Positions 19,870 to 29,880 are shown, counted from the stretch's first letter. The stretch is DNA of 64,000 nucleotides from Methanosarcina sp. (GCA_003164755.1 PLUB01000073.1:1-64000); one strand, 5' to 3'. Numbers and translations: made by a program. The notes: a model not told the origin generated them from the sequence alone.

Positions 19870-20814
19870 TAAAAATAATCTTTTTATATCCAATGCCATC
19901 AATAGATAGAGATTCGAAGAAAAAGCTGTATACAACATCTTCAAATTCACTCTTTGAACAGTAATGACAAGAACTTTTCCTGCTTTGCATATTTCTTTAG
20001 TTATTGCATAAATTCATTTCCTTGTAGCTCTTTTTGAGTTGATCCTCTCGTTTCTTAATACATCACTTATTCCCAGATGATGTTCTTTTAATGCTCTTTT
20101 TATTATTGCATCATAACCGTTTGATTTTGCTCCAAAGCATTCTCTGTCTCTGTAAACTGCTTCATTTTTTTTCTGATAAATCTATTTGAGAGTCATGAAA
20201 CGATGCAATGTTGTTTTGAATCTTCTGATCAGCTCATAATCCACGTCTATTATGCATGAAGTTTATATCCAAAGTGTAACTTAGTCTTCTTTTATCCAGG
20301 TTCAGTTTTTGCTTCTTCTTGTTTTCACTTCATTTTCTCGCGATTTATCCACTTTTGGATGTCCAAGATCTAAATGGATAGAAGTAGCATACGGAATTAT
20401 TTCCTGTTTACTTACGACCAAGGCAATTAAGTTAGCTTTGCAACTGTCAACATATTTTTTCTTTTATGCAGTTATCAATAATTCTCTTTCCGAATGATCA
20501 GCTGGGGTACTGTCTGGTATATATTCTAGAAAATCAAAAAATTTCCTTAAAGAAATTCGATTAATACATTGTTTCTCAAGTTCAAAGTCTTGAAGACTAT
20601 GAAATTTCTGTAAAACAAACAATTTTAGTATAACGATTACTTAAGCTTTAGGTCTACCTATGGAACTGTTTTGTTAAAATATATGGACTCAAAAATGATA
20701 CAAACAGATTTCCACTCAATTAAGGAATCAATTTCAGCAAATTTGTCTCTAACTGATCGAAGACGTTTGTATTCTTCTTTAAGAGCAAAATCAGAAAAAG
20801 TTTTCATGAATAAA
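19870..20814 (-). pseudogene. Decayed IS5-family transposase
   Basis: The minus strand begins with an ATG and an intact stretch (MKTFSDFALKEEYKRLRSVR) like IS5-group transposases of Methanosarcina, then breaks into several frames with many stops. Later recognisable pieces are IPYATSIHLDLGHPKVDKS (the first catalytic Asp region), YTLDINF, and near the end RQRMLW and the decayed tail. The element is dead. Its first 158 bases (20710-20867) are identical to 37663-37820. Confidence 0.7.
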
Positions 20815-20867
20815 AATTATTGTTAACTAATTTAAACTCTCCAATGTTCAAATGCATAGAAGTTTAT
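20710..20867 (-). repeat. 158-base identical copy of an IS5-type 5' end (partner at 37663)
   Basis: Base-by-base reading shows no difference from 37663-37820 over 158 positions, in opposite orientation. It covers the terminal region and the first 33 codons of the transposase. Confidence 0.9.
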
Positions 20868-21095
20868 CGATATTCTCTACAATTATCATGATTCCTCACT
20901 TAACCAAAGACACTAAAATTAAGTACCTCATGCATTAAATACTAAGATAAACATTTACTTAATATGTTCAAACTAGCCGATGCCGAAGACTTTGTGATGT
21001 CAGAAGAAATTTCAAAATGTAATGGATAAATTCTTCAAAATTATTTTCGTTTCCTCCGTCATGAGGGAAACTCAGAACGAACAGCCCTTAATCAC

Positions 21096-21902
21096 ATGGA
21101 AAATATGATGTGGATAGTGCGAGTCCTCAACAAATATGATTTGGGAAACCTTACAGAAGATGATCTTTACGTTTTCCTTGCTGCATTGGAAAATTATACC
21201 TACATAACACCTGCAGGAAATGAGAAGAAATACTCTGCAGCCACAAAGGAAACCCGAAAAGTTGCTTTTAAAAAGTTTCTCAAGTGGTGTAAAAACTATG
21301 AACTTCACGGAAAAATCAAATGCAAAAGACTCAAAGGAAAGAAGCTTCCCGACGATATCAAATGCAAAGAAGATATTCTAAAGATGATAGAGGCAGGCAG
21401 TAATAGTAGGGACAGAGCTATTATATCTTGCTTTTACGAGTCAGGTGCCAGAAGGGGGGAACAACTGTCTGCTAAGATCAAAAATATAGAGCTTGATGAG
21501 TATGGAGCTGTAATCACCTTCCCAGAAGGAAAGAACGGCGCTCGAAGGGTTAAATTAATTTTTTCTGCTCCATACCTTCGAGAATGGCTGGATGATCACC
21601 CAAGAAAGGACGACAGAGACGCTCCTTTATGGTGCACATTAGACAAACACGCTGGTCCTATATCTGTTACTGGGCTTGTGAACGTGTTTAATAGATGTGG
21701 AGAAAAGGCAGGAATCGAGAAAAAAGTGAATCCACATTCCTTTCGGCATGATAGAGCAACTCATTTAGCTGCAAATTTCACAGAACAACAGCTTAAGATG
21801 TATTTAGGCTGGTCTCCTACATCAACCCAGCCAGCTACATATGTTCATTTGAGTGGAAAAGGCATGGATGATGCTGTTTTGAAAATGTACGGTATTAAAT
21901 AG
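21096..21902 (+). CDS. Tyrosine recombinase/integrase (interrupted gene)
   Basis: The 268-residue frame is a tyrosine recombinase, which cuts and joins DNA through a covalent tyrosine link. The catalytic Arg is in ESGARRGEQ (near residue 119), the H-x-x-R pair in HSFRHDRAT (near 212), and the tyrosine in ATYVHLSGKG. The frame is part of a longer gene. Upstream from an ATG at 20964 the same frame gives 21 residues (MFKLADAEDFVMSEE...), a TAA at 21027, then SAM-like N-terminal sequence up to this start. At the other end it stops at TAG (21900-21902), after which the same frame runs on into a zinc ribbon. It is probably the integrase of a lost virus or plasmid. Confidence 0.85.
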   Translation: MENMMWIVRVLNKYDLGNLTEDDLYVFLAALENYTYITPAGNEKKYSAATKETRKVAFKKFLKWCKNYELHGKIKCKRLKGKKLPDDIKCKEDILKMIEAGSNSRDRAIISCFYESGARRGEQLSAKIKNIELDEYGAVITFPEGKNGARRVKLIFSAPYLREWLDDHPRKDDRDAPLWCTLDKHAGPISVTGLVNVFNRCGEKAGIEKKVNPHSFRHDRATHLAANFTEQQLKMYLGWSPTSTQPATYVHLSGKGMDDAVLKMYGIK

Positions 21903-22157
21903 GATGAAAACGACGCAGAGTTCTTGAAACCAGGTGTATGCCCCAGATGCCACGAATTAACTGCAGTAAATGCGAAGTTCTGTTTCAAATGTGGATTTCC
22001 GTTAACTAAGGAAGCTGCAACAACTGTAGAATCGATAAAAACTGATTATGTACAGCTTGCAGATCTGGACGAAATTAGAGAAATGAAAAATACGTTAAAA
22101 CATGAGCTTGAAGAAATTTCCAAGCTTAAAAAAATGATGCTTAAAGTTGAGAAATAA
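21903..22157 (+). CDS. Zinc-ribbon C-terminal domain of the integrase, behind an in-frame TAG
   Basis: Directly after TAG at 21900-21902, in the same frame, come 84 residues: a linker (DENDAEFLKPG), a zinc ribbon CPRC...CFKCG, and a predicted coiled coil (DEIREMKNTLKHELEEI). From memory, related Methanosarcina integrases carry such a ribbon as their C-terminus, so this is the end of the same protein. It could be made by reading TAG as pyrrolysine or by starting anew at the TTG at 21924, or not at all. Confidence 0.6.
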   Translation, partial: DENDAEFLKPGVCPRCHELTAVNAKFCFKCGFPLTKEAATTVESIKTDYVQLADLDEIREMKNTLKHELEEISKLKKMMLKVEK

Positions 22158-22199
22158 TTTTCTCATAGAGTTGACCCAAAACTCAAAATTACATCTCTC

Positions 22200-22850
22200 G
22201 ATTTCAAATTCAAATGACTAAAAAGCATGGACTGCTTATAATGAAGCTCAAAAAGTGGAAGTCAAGTTATTTGATGAATTACTAAAAGATTTAGCTGTGG
22301 TAATCCTTGAACTAGGGCAAATAACGGGAAGGCCACGCTTGTCAATTCATTAGTCTATATTCTGTGCCATTCAGAAAGTGTACTCTAAGTTATCCAGCCA
22401 TTGAGCGTATAGTCTCTTTCAGAATGCAACTCAACAATCTGGACATTACTCCAATTTTGTATAAATTTGTCTTCTTATCCGCATTACCAGTAGCCGATTA
22501 AAGACTGATTTATCGTAAATTCGACGGGATTTAGAACACCAGCATATACAATGGAATGAAACATGGGCAGAGCATAGAAAATAAGTGTCTCAAGGCTCGT
22601 ATGTATGTAGTGCAAAGATCAACATAGACGATTCTATGATCATAACTAATGGAAATTGAAATGGCTCTTCACAGTTTAGCCAGTTGATTAATAAGATATC
22701 AAAAGGCTTCATGATCCATGCCGTTTTTACTGACTTAGCTTATTCGTCTCGCAAAATTTTGACGTCGTAAATGTATTGGTGAGAAGCCATATAGCCTTTA
22801 AGAAAAATGAGACTGGAAGGTTGCCTTGTTCTGCTATTTACTTATATACT
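22200..22850 (+). pseudogene. Decayed DDE transposase
   Basis: Plus-strand translation gives WTAYNEAQKVEVKLFDELLK, QITGRPRLSIH, stop, SIFCAIQKVYSKLSSH, stop, AYSLFQNATQQS, further stops and shifts, then SQFSQLINKISKGFMIHAVF and DLAYSSRK. This pattern, including the D before LAYSSRK, fits a DDE transposase common in Methanosarcina. It is dead. Confidence 0.6.
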
Positions 22851-22859
22851 TATAAGTTG

Positions 22860-23440
22860 TATATAACTGACTGGTGAAAAAATTATCAGTCTAACGAAAA
22901 CCTCTCTAGCATTACTAATAGATCAAAATAAGGTTGCATAAATTCAGACATTGTTGAAGTCTGTTTTACATCTTCAATATGGGATTCATTAGCATGATTT
23001 TTGAAACTTTCATATGAATCCGAAAAGTCTTCATCAGCATGATTTTTGAAACCTTCTAATTAATAAGCATGGCTACCGAGCCTGTAAATATCTTCAAATT
23101 ATCATATAAAGTTGTAAAGCTAGTTTTTAAACACTTATCAAAAAAGCGAATCGAATGAAACAACTGAGTACGAAGTTCTTGAGCATGATTGAAATCTATA
23201 CAAGGATATTCTTTTAGGATTTGCTTTTCAAGGATTAATATTTAATGATTTCTCATATTTATTCAACTGTATTTCAGGATAGTGTTTTCGGATATTTCGC
23301 AAATTGTTTAATTCTTCAATCTTGCATTTGTTATTTGACCCTGGCTTTCGTGGAATTTTTTAAATACAATTATTTTGTTCTAAACCTTCCAAGTGAGACC
23401 GGATATTTTTCTCATCAACTATATTACATCTTTTCTGTGA
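22860..23440. other. Non-coding stretch between two decayed mobile elements
   Basis: No gene is seen. A short direct repeat, GCATGATTTTTGAAAC, occurs twice near 22995 and 23038. The IS200/IS605-type element begins at its right edge. Confidence 0.4.
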
Positions 23441-23460
23441 ATATTTTATTCAGTCGAATA

Positions 23461-23480
23461 CCCCGCAGCTTGCTGCGGGG
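23461..23480. repeat. Left-end hairpin of the IS200/IS605-type element
   Basis: A perfect eight-base-pair stem with a CTTG loop. Confidence 0.8.
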
Positions 23481-23548
23481 ATGGAATACTTCCCCGATAA
23501 CCGTTGTTAAATAATAAATTTATATTTTTTGCTACATTTGTACTGTAA

Positions 23549-23996
23549 ATGGAACTAAGACCTGCAAATCATTGTATATATAAAATAAGATACCACATGG
23601 TTTTTTTGTGTGAAGTACCGTAAAAATCTTTTTTAAGGGATAGAACTCATCAACTTTTTGAAAAACGTATGCTTTGAAATTAGTGAAAGATACTGTTTTG
23701 AGTTTGATGCAATTGGTCGAGATGGTGATAATGTACATCTTTTTGTTGGAGCTGAACCAAAGTATTCTCCTTCAAAAATCATGCAAATTATAAAAAGTAT
23801 TACAGCAAGACAAATCTTTAAACAATACCCTGAAATCAAAAAACAGCTTTGGGGTGGTGAACTGTGGAGTGATGGGGGCTACATTGGAACTATAGGAGAT
23901 GGAAAAACTTCAGATGTTATCAAAAACTATGTTGAAAATCAGGGAAACAAGGAAGAAGAAGAAGCATATCAGCAAATGAAAATACTCGATTTTTAA
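23549..23996 (+). pseudogene. tnpA: Inactivated IS200/IS605 transposase TnpA
   Basis: The protein starts MELRPANHCIYKIRYHMVF as in TnpA (Y1 transposase), then shifts frame, meets a TAA in the second frame, and continues open from 23658 to the stop. The HUH metal motif, normally DHVHLF, reads DNVHLF, so the first histidine is lost. The catalytic tyrosine region (SDGGYIGT) and the final helix remain. With a frameshift, a stop and a lost histidine it cannot be active. Confidence 0.8.
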
Positions 23997-24030
23997 TAGC
24001 CATTACAACCAGAGCGGGGGCGCGAGCATA

Positions 24031-24050
24031 CCCCGTTGCTTGCAGCGGGG
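24031..24050. repeat. Right-end hairpin of the IS200/IS605-type element
   Basis: An eight-base-pair stem with one G-T pair and the same CTTG loop as the left end. Confidence 0.8.
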
Positions 24051-24074
24051 TGCGCCAGCGCAACTTTGATTTTT

Positions 24075-24401
24075 GTCAATCCATATTGCCATCTGTATGG
24101 CTCTTCCAGGATTTCCTTAACCACCGTTTGTTAGATTAGTAATCGCAATGTTTAGTATTCCATCAAGAGTCCCAGCATTTTTGATTATTGGAATCTCTTT
24201 GTCAAAGTTTTCTGGTTGTATGCCATAGGAAAATTTGACCTTTATTTTAGAAGGAGTGCTAGGTAACGACAGATTAAGTGCTCTTCCATTGAAACTATTA
24301 CTGAGACTTGATTCTTTGTCCTGGGAGTATGCTAATGTAGTGATAGATCCTGCTGCAACATAAATTACAACGAAAACAAGCGAATTTAAAATTATTTTCA
24401 T
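24075..24401 (-). pseudogene. TasA/CalY-like secreted protein gene, truncated by an IS element
   Basis: The first 94 residues are open: a signal segment (ILNSLVFVVIYVAAGSITTL) and AYSQDKESSLSNSFNGRALNLSL, the pattern of SipW-dependent TasA/camelysin-like proteins. A TAA follows NLTNGG, but the same frame then continues GNPGRAIQMAIWIDKNQ, matching LGNDLQMALWIDTM of the intact relative at 24674, and breaks off at the IS200/IS605 end. The gene is thus dead by a nonsense change and by insertion. Compared with its neighbour it lacks the whole second half. Confidence 0.7.
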
Positions 24402-24593
24402 GTTTAGCGTTTATCACTCCTTTTGCATACAATGTCATATTTTGTTTATAATCCTTAATAAAGATACTGATATAACATTCTCTAATTGTTATATAGTTTC
24501 GCGACATAAATGCACACTTGACAATAAGCTGTCCTACACATCGCTTTATAACTAAATTTAAGTTTATAAGTGGCTGATGGACTATTTAAACTC

Positions 24594-24635
24594 ATTCGCG
24601 GATAGTATATTAGTATACTTTACTTCCACGCGAAT
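24594..24635. promoter_or_regulatory. Nested inverted repeat in the leader of the TasA-like gene
   Basis: Outer arms ATTCGCG and CGCGAAT enclose an inner hairpin AGTATA-TTAG-TATACT. A TATA-like ACTATTTAAA lies just upstream (24581). The dyad therefore falls at the expected transcription start, a plausible repressor site or RNA hairpin. Confidence 0.45.
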
Positions 24636-24673
24636 GTACCGTTAGAAAGTTAATTGAAGGAGGTCTAATAAAA

Positions 24674-25318
24674 ATGATTAACAGACAAATGATTTTAAGC
24701 TTAACAACCCTTGTAATAATTTATATACTGGTAGGATCCACCACAGCATTCGCATATTTCATGGACAATGAATCAAGTCTAAATAATAATTTTACTGCAG
24801 GAACAATTAACCTATCAGTGCTAAATGCTCCTTATTCTACAGATTTAGTTTTTCCACAAGGAATTAAACCAGGAGATAGTTGCTACGAATATGAGATAAT
24901 CAATAATGTCGGAAGTCTCCCAGGAAATTTGAGCATGAGCCTTCAAAATCTCTCCGAGACAGATATAGCAACGAAGTTCTATCCTAATGGAAATCCTTCC
25001 GGAGCCTTGGGAAATGATCTACAAATGGCACTGTGGATTGACACGATGCATAATGGCCCTACGTTTATATCAGGTGATATCTTACTACAACCTAGTGGCA
25101 CATTTATCAATAATACTTCCAGTCTGACCTACTATTCACCATTTAATTATAACAACACTCAATGGACACAAATTATAACTATGAATAATACTGACAGCTA
25201 TGATGTTTACCGTACCTGGTCTCTTCCATACATAGTTGGTAATGAAGTTCAGGGTGATAGCCTTATCTTTGATATCAACTATACTCTTAACCAAACAAGT
25301 CCAATATACTGTCAGTAA
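24674..25318 (+). CDS. TasA/CalY-like secreted protein with SipW-type signal peptide
   Basis: A 214-residue exported protein. The signal segment (LTTLVIIYILVGSTTAFAYF) runs into DNESSLNNNFTAGTINLSV, which follows the SipW-cognate pattern (AYFxDxExSxxNxFxAGTxxL) of TasA and camelysin. In Bacillus these form biofilm fibres or act at the cell surface. The domain continues through GIKPGDSCYEYEIINNVGSLPGNLSM. The start is fixed by a GGAGGT site ten bases upstream. No anchor is seen at the C-terminus, which may be released or polymerised. The divergent neighbour at 24075 is a broken relative. Confidence 0.7.
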   Translation: MINRQMILSLTTLVIIYILVGSTTAFAYFMDNESSLNNNFTAGTINLSVLNAPYSTDLVFPQGIKPGDSCYEYEIINNVGSLPGNLSMSLQNLSETDIATKFYPNGNPSGALGNDLQMALWIDTMHNGPTFISGDILLQPSGTFINNTSSLTYYSPFNYNNTQWTQIITMNNTDSYDVYRTWSLPYIVGNEVQGDSLIFDINYTLNQTSPIYCQ

Positions 25319-26166
25319 ATTATCAATAAGTAAAAAGCTCCTTAAAAAAGAGACCAATGAACTGATAGCCGAATTAATGATAAATAGGGGTCTAAGATCC
25401 ACTATTTATATTTACTTTTAAAATTGAAACTACTTTTTGGTTGTATCCTTATGTGATTTAACAGAGACTCTGAAAATCAATACTTTTTATAAATATCATG
25501 TATGTAGACTTACGTACTTGATGTATAAAATCAAGCTAAATGGACGTTGTTGTTTAATTTGCATTTAAGCTACTTGAAGGTTTAGTATTATTGATGTCTC
25601 AGTTAAACTATTTATAGTCCGAGATTTTTTAAAGCTTCATGAACAAAATGTGAAGTTTCTATTAATTTGATTTCATTTATTTTTAATTTATTTCTAGCTT
25701 ACTTCCAATCGAGGTAAGATAAAGCACTTGCAGTAGGCTGTCCCTATACTTCATGAATCCCAGATATTCCAAATCCTATATGAATATAGGGTCTGCCACC
25801 GATTACTCTAAGTAAATGAAAAAAATAGTACGAAACACATAGACAAATTTCCAGTAAATTTGCTTGCGATCTATTTTTAATTGGAACAGTGTATCTAAAG
25901 TTATATAAAGTCAGATTGAGTTTAGATCTTCTTGTTTGGCACAAGACAAATAGGATTTATCGTTTTTATTAATGCATAATTTTTCTGAAAAAAAATAGAT
26001 GTATCAATGGAACAAAGAAAACAGAAACTTTGTCGATATAACCAATAACTTTCTATCCAGATATATTTTACAGACCTTTCAGTACACTGCCGAAATTTTT
26101 ACTTTGAAAATGTGAATCTAAAAAAAATTAATAATATATTTCAGAGAGTTTGACAGCAAGTGAAAT
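25319..26166. other. Non-coding stretch after the TasA-like gene
   Basis: No gene is supported. A sequence like repeat family 3 occurs at 25511-25545 (ACTTACGTACTTGATGTA, then AAATCAAG). Some AT-rich stretches resemble those near 26950, perhaps from decayed coding DNA that I could not identify. Confidence 0.4.
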
Positions 26167-26571
26167 TTATAGAAGACACGAACACCTGACAATTCGGATA
26201 TAGTCAGGCTTAGTATTAGTATTACTAATTATTGTTATATTGTTTTCTTTTTGACTAGCCGTTAGACTGACAGTATAATACTTTTCTGCAGTGTCCCTTT
26301 TCAGGTAGTATGTGTGTTCAGGATTTTGTCTATATGAATAGCTTCCATCACCAAAATCCCACTTCCAGACATTAGGTGATCCTGTACTGTTGTCGGTAAA
26401 ATGAATATGTAATGGAGTTTTTCCTGAAGTGGGAAATCCAGAAAAAATAGCTACAACATTGGATTTTATTGTTGCATTATTGGTTGTATTGTTGGTCAAA
26501 GGGGCTGCATGTGCAGTTGCTGAAAATAATATCATGCTTATTATTATAAGCAAAATCTTTTGTTCCTTCAT
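26167..26571 (-). CDS. Secreted single PKD-domain protein
   Basis: A 134-residue exported protein. A signal peptide (residues 1-22, KILLIIISMILFSATAHAA) and an N/T-rich linker precede one PKD domain: FSGFPTSGKTPLHIHFTDNS, VWKWDFGDGSYS, PEHTY and YTVSLTAS are its standard strands. PKD domains mediate adhesion in Methanosarcina surface layers. Usual relatives have many such domains; this one has one and then ends, so it may be a shortened gene. Confidence 0.7.
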   Translation of the reverse strand: MKEQKILLIIISMILFSATAHAAPLTNNTTNNATIKSNVVAIFSGFPTSGKTPLHIHFTDNSTGSPNVWKWDFGDGSYSYRQNPEHTYYLKRDTAEKYYTVSLTASQKENNITIISNTNTKPDYIRIVRCSCLL

Positions 26572-27337
26572 ATAATCTCCCGCTTTTCGATTTTATGAAA
26601 TGATTATTCTATAGTCTTACCAGCTCTAAGTTTGGTAACAGTGGCTGAATTAACTGAGACAGTGGCATCAAAAAATTGAGTTCTGATTCAATTTGTTCAT
26701 GTTTTTAGTTTTGTTCAGAGTATTAATACCATTCTTTCATTTGTTAATATTTCTACTTATGCTTATGGTTTAGGTTAATTAGTTTCAGGTGTTCCATGCG
26801 ATCCATATGCTCTATGAGTTGCAGATGTTCTAGAAGGCCCATAAGTTCCAGGAGTAATAGAGCAACAATGTTTTCTTATTTAGGATGGAACTTAGGAAAT
26901 TCAGAATTTTGGCACAAAACTATGCATCAGTCAAAAACGACAAATCCTATTTGTGGCAAAGAAAAGAGTATAGAGTCAATCAGAATTTACAGAACTTTCA
27001 GTACATTGCTCAAGTTGGCAAAGTGCACAAATTTTTGTAAAATCACGGCCTTCAAGAAGTTGTTAAGTTGAAAATATCACTGAAAGAACAATCTTGTACC
27101 CTACAAATTCAACAAAACGTATGAGGGTAAGCTTATACTATCTTACGAGAGTTTTACAACTTTCGATTGGAAAAATGGGGAAAAATCTGACATTCTCCAA
27201 AGTTTTATCGGTTTTTCTGAAACGTCTTCTAGCCATTATTCGGTTATGCTGTGATTATCGCCTGTGTCCTGGAATTGTTATTGAGAATCTGCTCCCGCAG
27301 TCACTGTAGTTCCCATATATTTCTAGATCTTGCTAGT
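26572..27337. other. Non-coding stretch with traces of decayed surface-protein DNA
   Basis: The minus strand near 26776-26870 reads SITPGTYGPSRTSATHRAYG and HGTPETN before a stop, a low-complexity tail like those of the DUF11 proteins. No complete gene is seen. Confidence 0.35.
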
Positions 27338-27925
27338 GTTATGAAGTTGATAAACGACTTGTTGATACAGCTTAAATCTGGAGGCAAAAAGCAAGCAGGC
27401 CAGATTACCGAACATTTTACTAAGGCTGTTGACAATTAAGAAATCCAGCAACAGGGCTTAGATTAGGTGGGATATATGTTCTTGAAAGAATTGTAAATGA
27501 ATCGAAGAGAGATTACCGACCAATTATGGAAATTTTAACTGCTTATGTAAGAAGGAATTCTAGTGTTAATAGTAGATTAAAGGAAAATTCGATAGCAATT
27601 AAAGAGATACCAACGAATATTCAAGCTAACGAAAGTATAACTAAAGAATATTCAAAAATAAGTGAAACACCATTCGATAAATAAAGCAACCATTACTGTA
27701 ATTGGAAGAGATCCGTCTTTTTTTGGGCATGGAAAAATCAAAAATCTAAATATTTTAGGAGGTAACCTTTTTGGAATTAACCTTTGTAGTACTAAACTTC
27801 CGAAGGCTAACCTTTCTGATGCTGATCTTTCTGATACTGACCTTATGAAAGTAATCCTTTATGTAGCTAACCTTTCTATTGCCGATCTTTCTTGTACTGA
27901 GTTAAACAATTTTGCAATCGAATAA
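27338..27925 (+). pseudogene. Decayed pentapeptide-repeat protein
   Basis: Three frames together give one protein. GGKKQAGQITEHFTKAVDN is followed by a shift, then LRLGGIYVLERIVNESKRDY and MEILTAYVRRNSS, the helical head typical of Methanosarcina pentapeptide proteins. Another shift leads to ATITVIGRDP and about ten pentapeptides (NLSDA DLSDT DLMKV ILYVA NLSIA DLSCT). Pentapeptide repeats fold into a square beta-helix. At least two frameshifts disable it. Confidence 0.65.
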
Positions 27926-28164
27926 AAAACAATATTAATAGGGAGTAAACATAATCTAATAAGATGAAATGTTTTAACACAATTATTTTCTAATAATTAA
28001 TATATATTGTAGAAACCACATACCAAAACGTAGTAAGATCTGAAGATTGCAATTATTCTTGGCCCGAGGTTAGAGATCATAAAAATAAGAGGTTAAGCAA
28101 AATACTCTTAAAGGTCTGACAGTTCCATGATGGATCTATGATTATATAACACTGGAGTCTACTA

Positions 28165-29172
28165 TTGACCAAAAAGGTAATTATTATAGGCTTATTCATT
28201 TTGTTTGTAGTTATTATTTTTGGATTAACAACTATATTAGCAAGTGCAAGTTGGACTTCTCAGGTAACTACCACCCATAGTATCTATGTAAACATTACGC
28301 CTATAATTACTTGGAGTAATCCTGCTAACATAACGTATGGGGCAGCATTGACCAATACTCAGCTAGATGCAACTTCTTCAGTATCTGGAACTTTTGCCTA
28401 TAATCCAGTAGCAGGAACTGTATTAAGTGCAGGTACGCATATATTGACTGCTACTTTCACATCAACTTATACTACAGCAACAGATAGTGTGTTAATCAAT
28501 GTAACACAAGCTACTCCTGCAATTACTTGGAGTAACCCTATAAACATAACCTACGGAACAGCATTAAGCAGCACCCAGCTAGATGCAAATGCTTCAGTAC
28601 CTGGAACTTTTGTCTATAATCCACCATCAGGAACTGTATTAAGTGAAGGTACACATATATTGACTGCTACTTTCACACCAACTGATACTGCAAACTACAC
28701 TACAGCAACAACGAATGTTTCTATTAATGTAACACGGGTAACTCCTATAATTACTTGGAGTAATCCTGCTAACATAACGTATGGAACAGCATTGACCAGT
28801 ACTCAGCTAGATACAACTTCTTCAGTACCTGGAACTTTTGCCTATAATCCACCATCAGGAACTGTATTAAGTGAAGGTACGCATGTATTGACTGCTACTT
28901 TCACACCAACTGATACTACAGCAACAGATAGTGTGTTAATCAATGTAATACAAGCGACTCCTGCAATTACTTGGAGTAACCCTGGAAACATAACCTACGG
29001 AACAGCATTAAGCAGCACCCAACTAGATGCAAATGCTTCAGTACCTGGAACTTATATCTACACCCCACCCTCAGTACGGGTAAATATGTCTAATGATGGC
29101 GTTTTATGTGTACTTTTTGGTATATTTTTGGTACTTTTAGCAGGCATTTTGGTACTTTTAATGTACCTTTAG
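28165..29172 (+). CDS. Surface protein with four Ig-like (MBG-type) repeats
   Basis: A 335-residue protein from a TTG start (GGAG upstream). A signal or anchor segment (residues 4-27) is followed by four repeats of 70-80 residues, each starting with ITWSNPxNITYG and containing STQLDA, GTFxYNPPSGTVLS and THxLTATFTPTDT. Repeats 1 and 3 are most alike, as are 2 and 4, so a two-repeat block was duplicated. The fourth stops after IYTPPS, and the frame then runs into a hydrophobic tail (VLCVLFGIFLVLLAGILVLL) that could be a membrane anchor or an out-of-frame ending. Likely a cell-surface adhesin. Confidence 0.65.
   Translation: MTKKVIIIGLFILFVVIIFGLTTILASASWTSQVTTTHSIYVNITPIITWSNPANITYGAALTNTQLDATSSVSGTFAYNPVAGTVLSAGTHILTATFTSTYTTATDSVLINVTQATPAITWSNPINITYGTALSSTQLDANASVPGTFVYNPPSGTVLSEGTHILTATFTPTDTANYTTATTNVSINVTRVTPIITWSNPANITYGTALTSTQLDTTSSVPGTFAYNPPSGTVLSEGTHVLTATFTPTDTTATDSVLINVIQATPAITWSNPGNITYGTALSSTQLDANASVPGTYIYTPPSVRVNMSNDGVLCVLFGIFLVLLAGILVLLMYL
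28300..29070 (+). repeat. Four tandem coding repeats with AB-AB order
   Basis: Units begin near 28300, 28515, 28745 and 28960. Units 2 and 4 share long near-identical DNA (AACATAACCTACGGAACAGC onward); units 1 and 3 share AACATAACGTATGG and CAGTACTCAGCTAGAT-type variants. Confidence 0.75.
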
Positions 29173-29325
29173 CACTACAAATTTTGCAGATTTATTAACT
29201 ATTTATTATAAATAAAACAGTAATTCACTAAAAAAGATGAAAAAAAGTAGTAAATAAAAGAAATTAATTTTGTATATTCATACATTTGACCAATTCGTTA
29301 TCTAGTTCTACTTCTGTTTTTAATC

Positions 29326-29880
29326 AAGTCCATTACTGTTACAGACGACAAGTTTGGTACAGTACCTATACAAAGCAGTGGTATCTTTAGTCAAGGTTCA
29401 AGTGTTACAGGAACAGCGACCTACAAAATAACAGATGCCGACATTAATACAGGTACTGTGACCAATTCAGCGTCTGCAAAAGGTTCATTCAACAACCAAC
29501 CAGTAATTTCACCACAAACCGTTGCGATAGCTTTCTATAAGCATCCAACAGATGACAGAGCTCATAATAGCGAATCTAACAATGGTGATTATGGTAGATA
29601 TTATGGACCTAACTATGGCACGGTTTTTGTACCTGTACCGATGATGTATAGCAGTGAACATTATGGCAAAACAAATATACCAAATTCGGACTCTAAAGGG
29701 CATAAGGCTAAAGCTCATTTGAGCAAACATAAAAATCACTACAAACACCATAAAACAGGAAAAAAATCACTACTGCCAACAAATCCACATAAACCGCTAT
29801 TGTCTATGTACTTGTCTCTATTACGATCTCAACCACGGCACCAAAATCATCTACCTAGCATGAAGTCCAAAATCCCTTAG
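29326..29880 (+). pseudogene. 5'-truncated DUF11-type surface protein with basic His-rich tail
   Basis: The frame opens without a start in mid-domain: ITVTDDKFGTVPIQSSGI, GSSVTGTATYKITDADINTG, FNNQPVISPQTVAIAFY, then a Tyr/Gly-rich linker, PVPMMYSSEHYG, and the tail HKAKAHLSKHKNHYKHHKTG. This parallels the gene at 38119-39025 residue by residue, but the last 40 codons differ. A stop lies at 29287 in the same frame. It is a fragment of a former surface gene; a GTG at 29458 could start only a partial product. Confidence 0.65.

Larger units (their letters stand above)
23440..24060 (+). mobile_element. IS200/IS605-type element with hairpin ends
   Basis: The left end has a hairpin at 23461-23480 (CCCCGCAG, loop CTTG, CTGCGGGG). 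The right end has a matching one at 24031-24050 (CCCCGTTG, loop CTTG, CAGCGGGG). Between them lies a dead tnpA. Such subterminal hairpins are what TnpA recognises. The right end lies against a broken TasA-like gene. Exact tips are not certain. Confidence 0.75.

Noticed and set aside
23461-24050. Paired CCCCGCAG hairpins as CRISPR repeats or terminators
   Set aside because: Only two occur, one at each end of a tnpA remnant, so they are IS ends.
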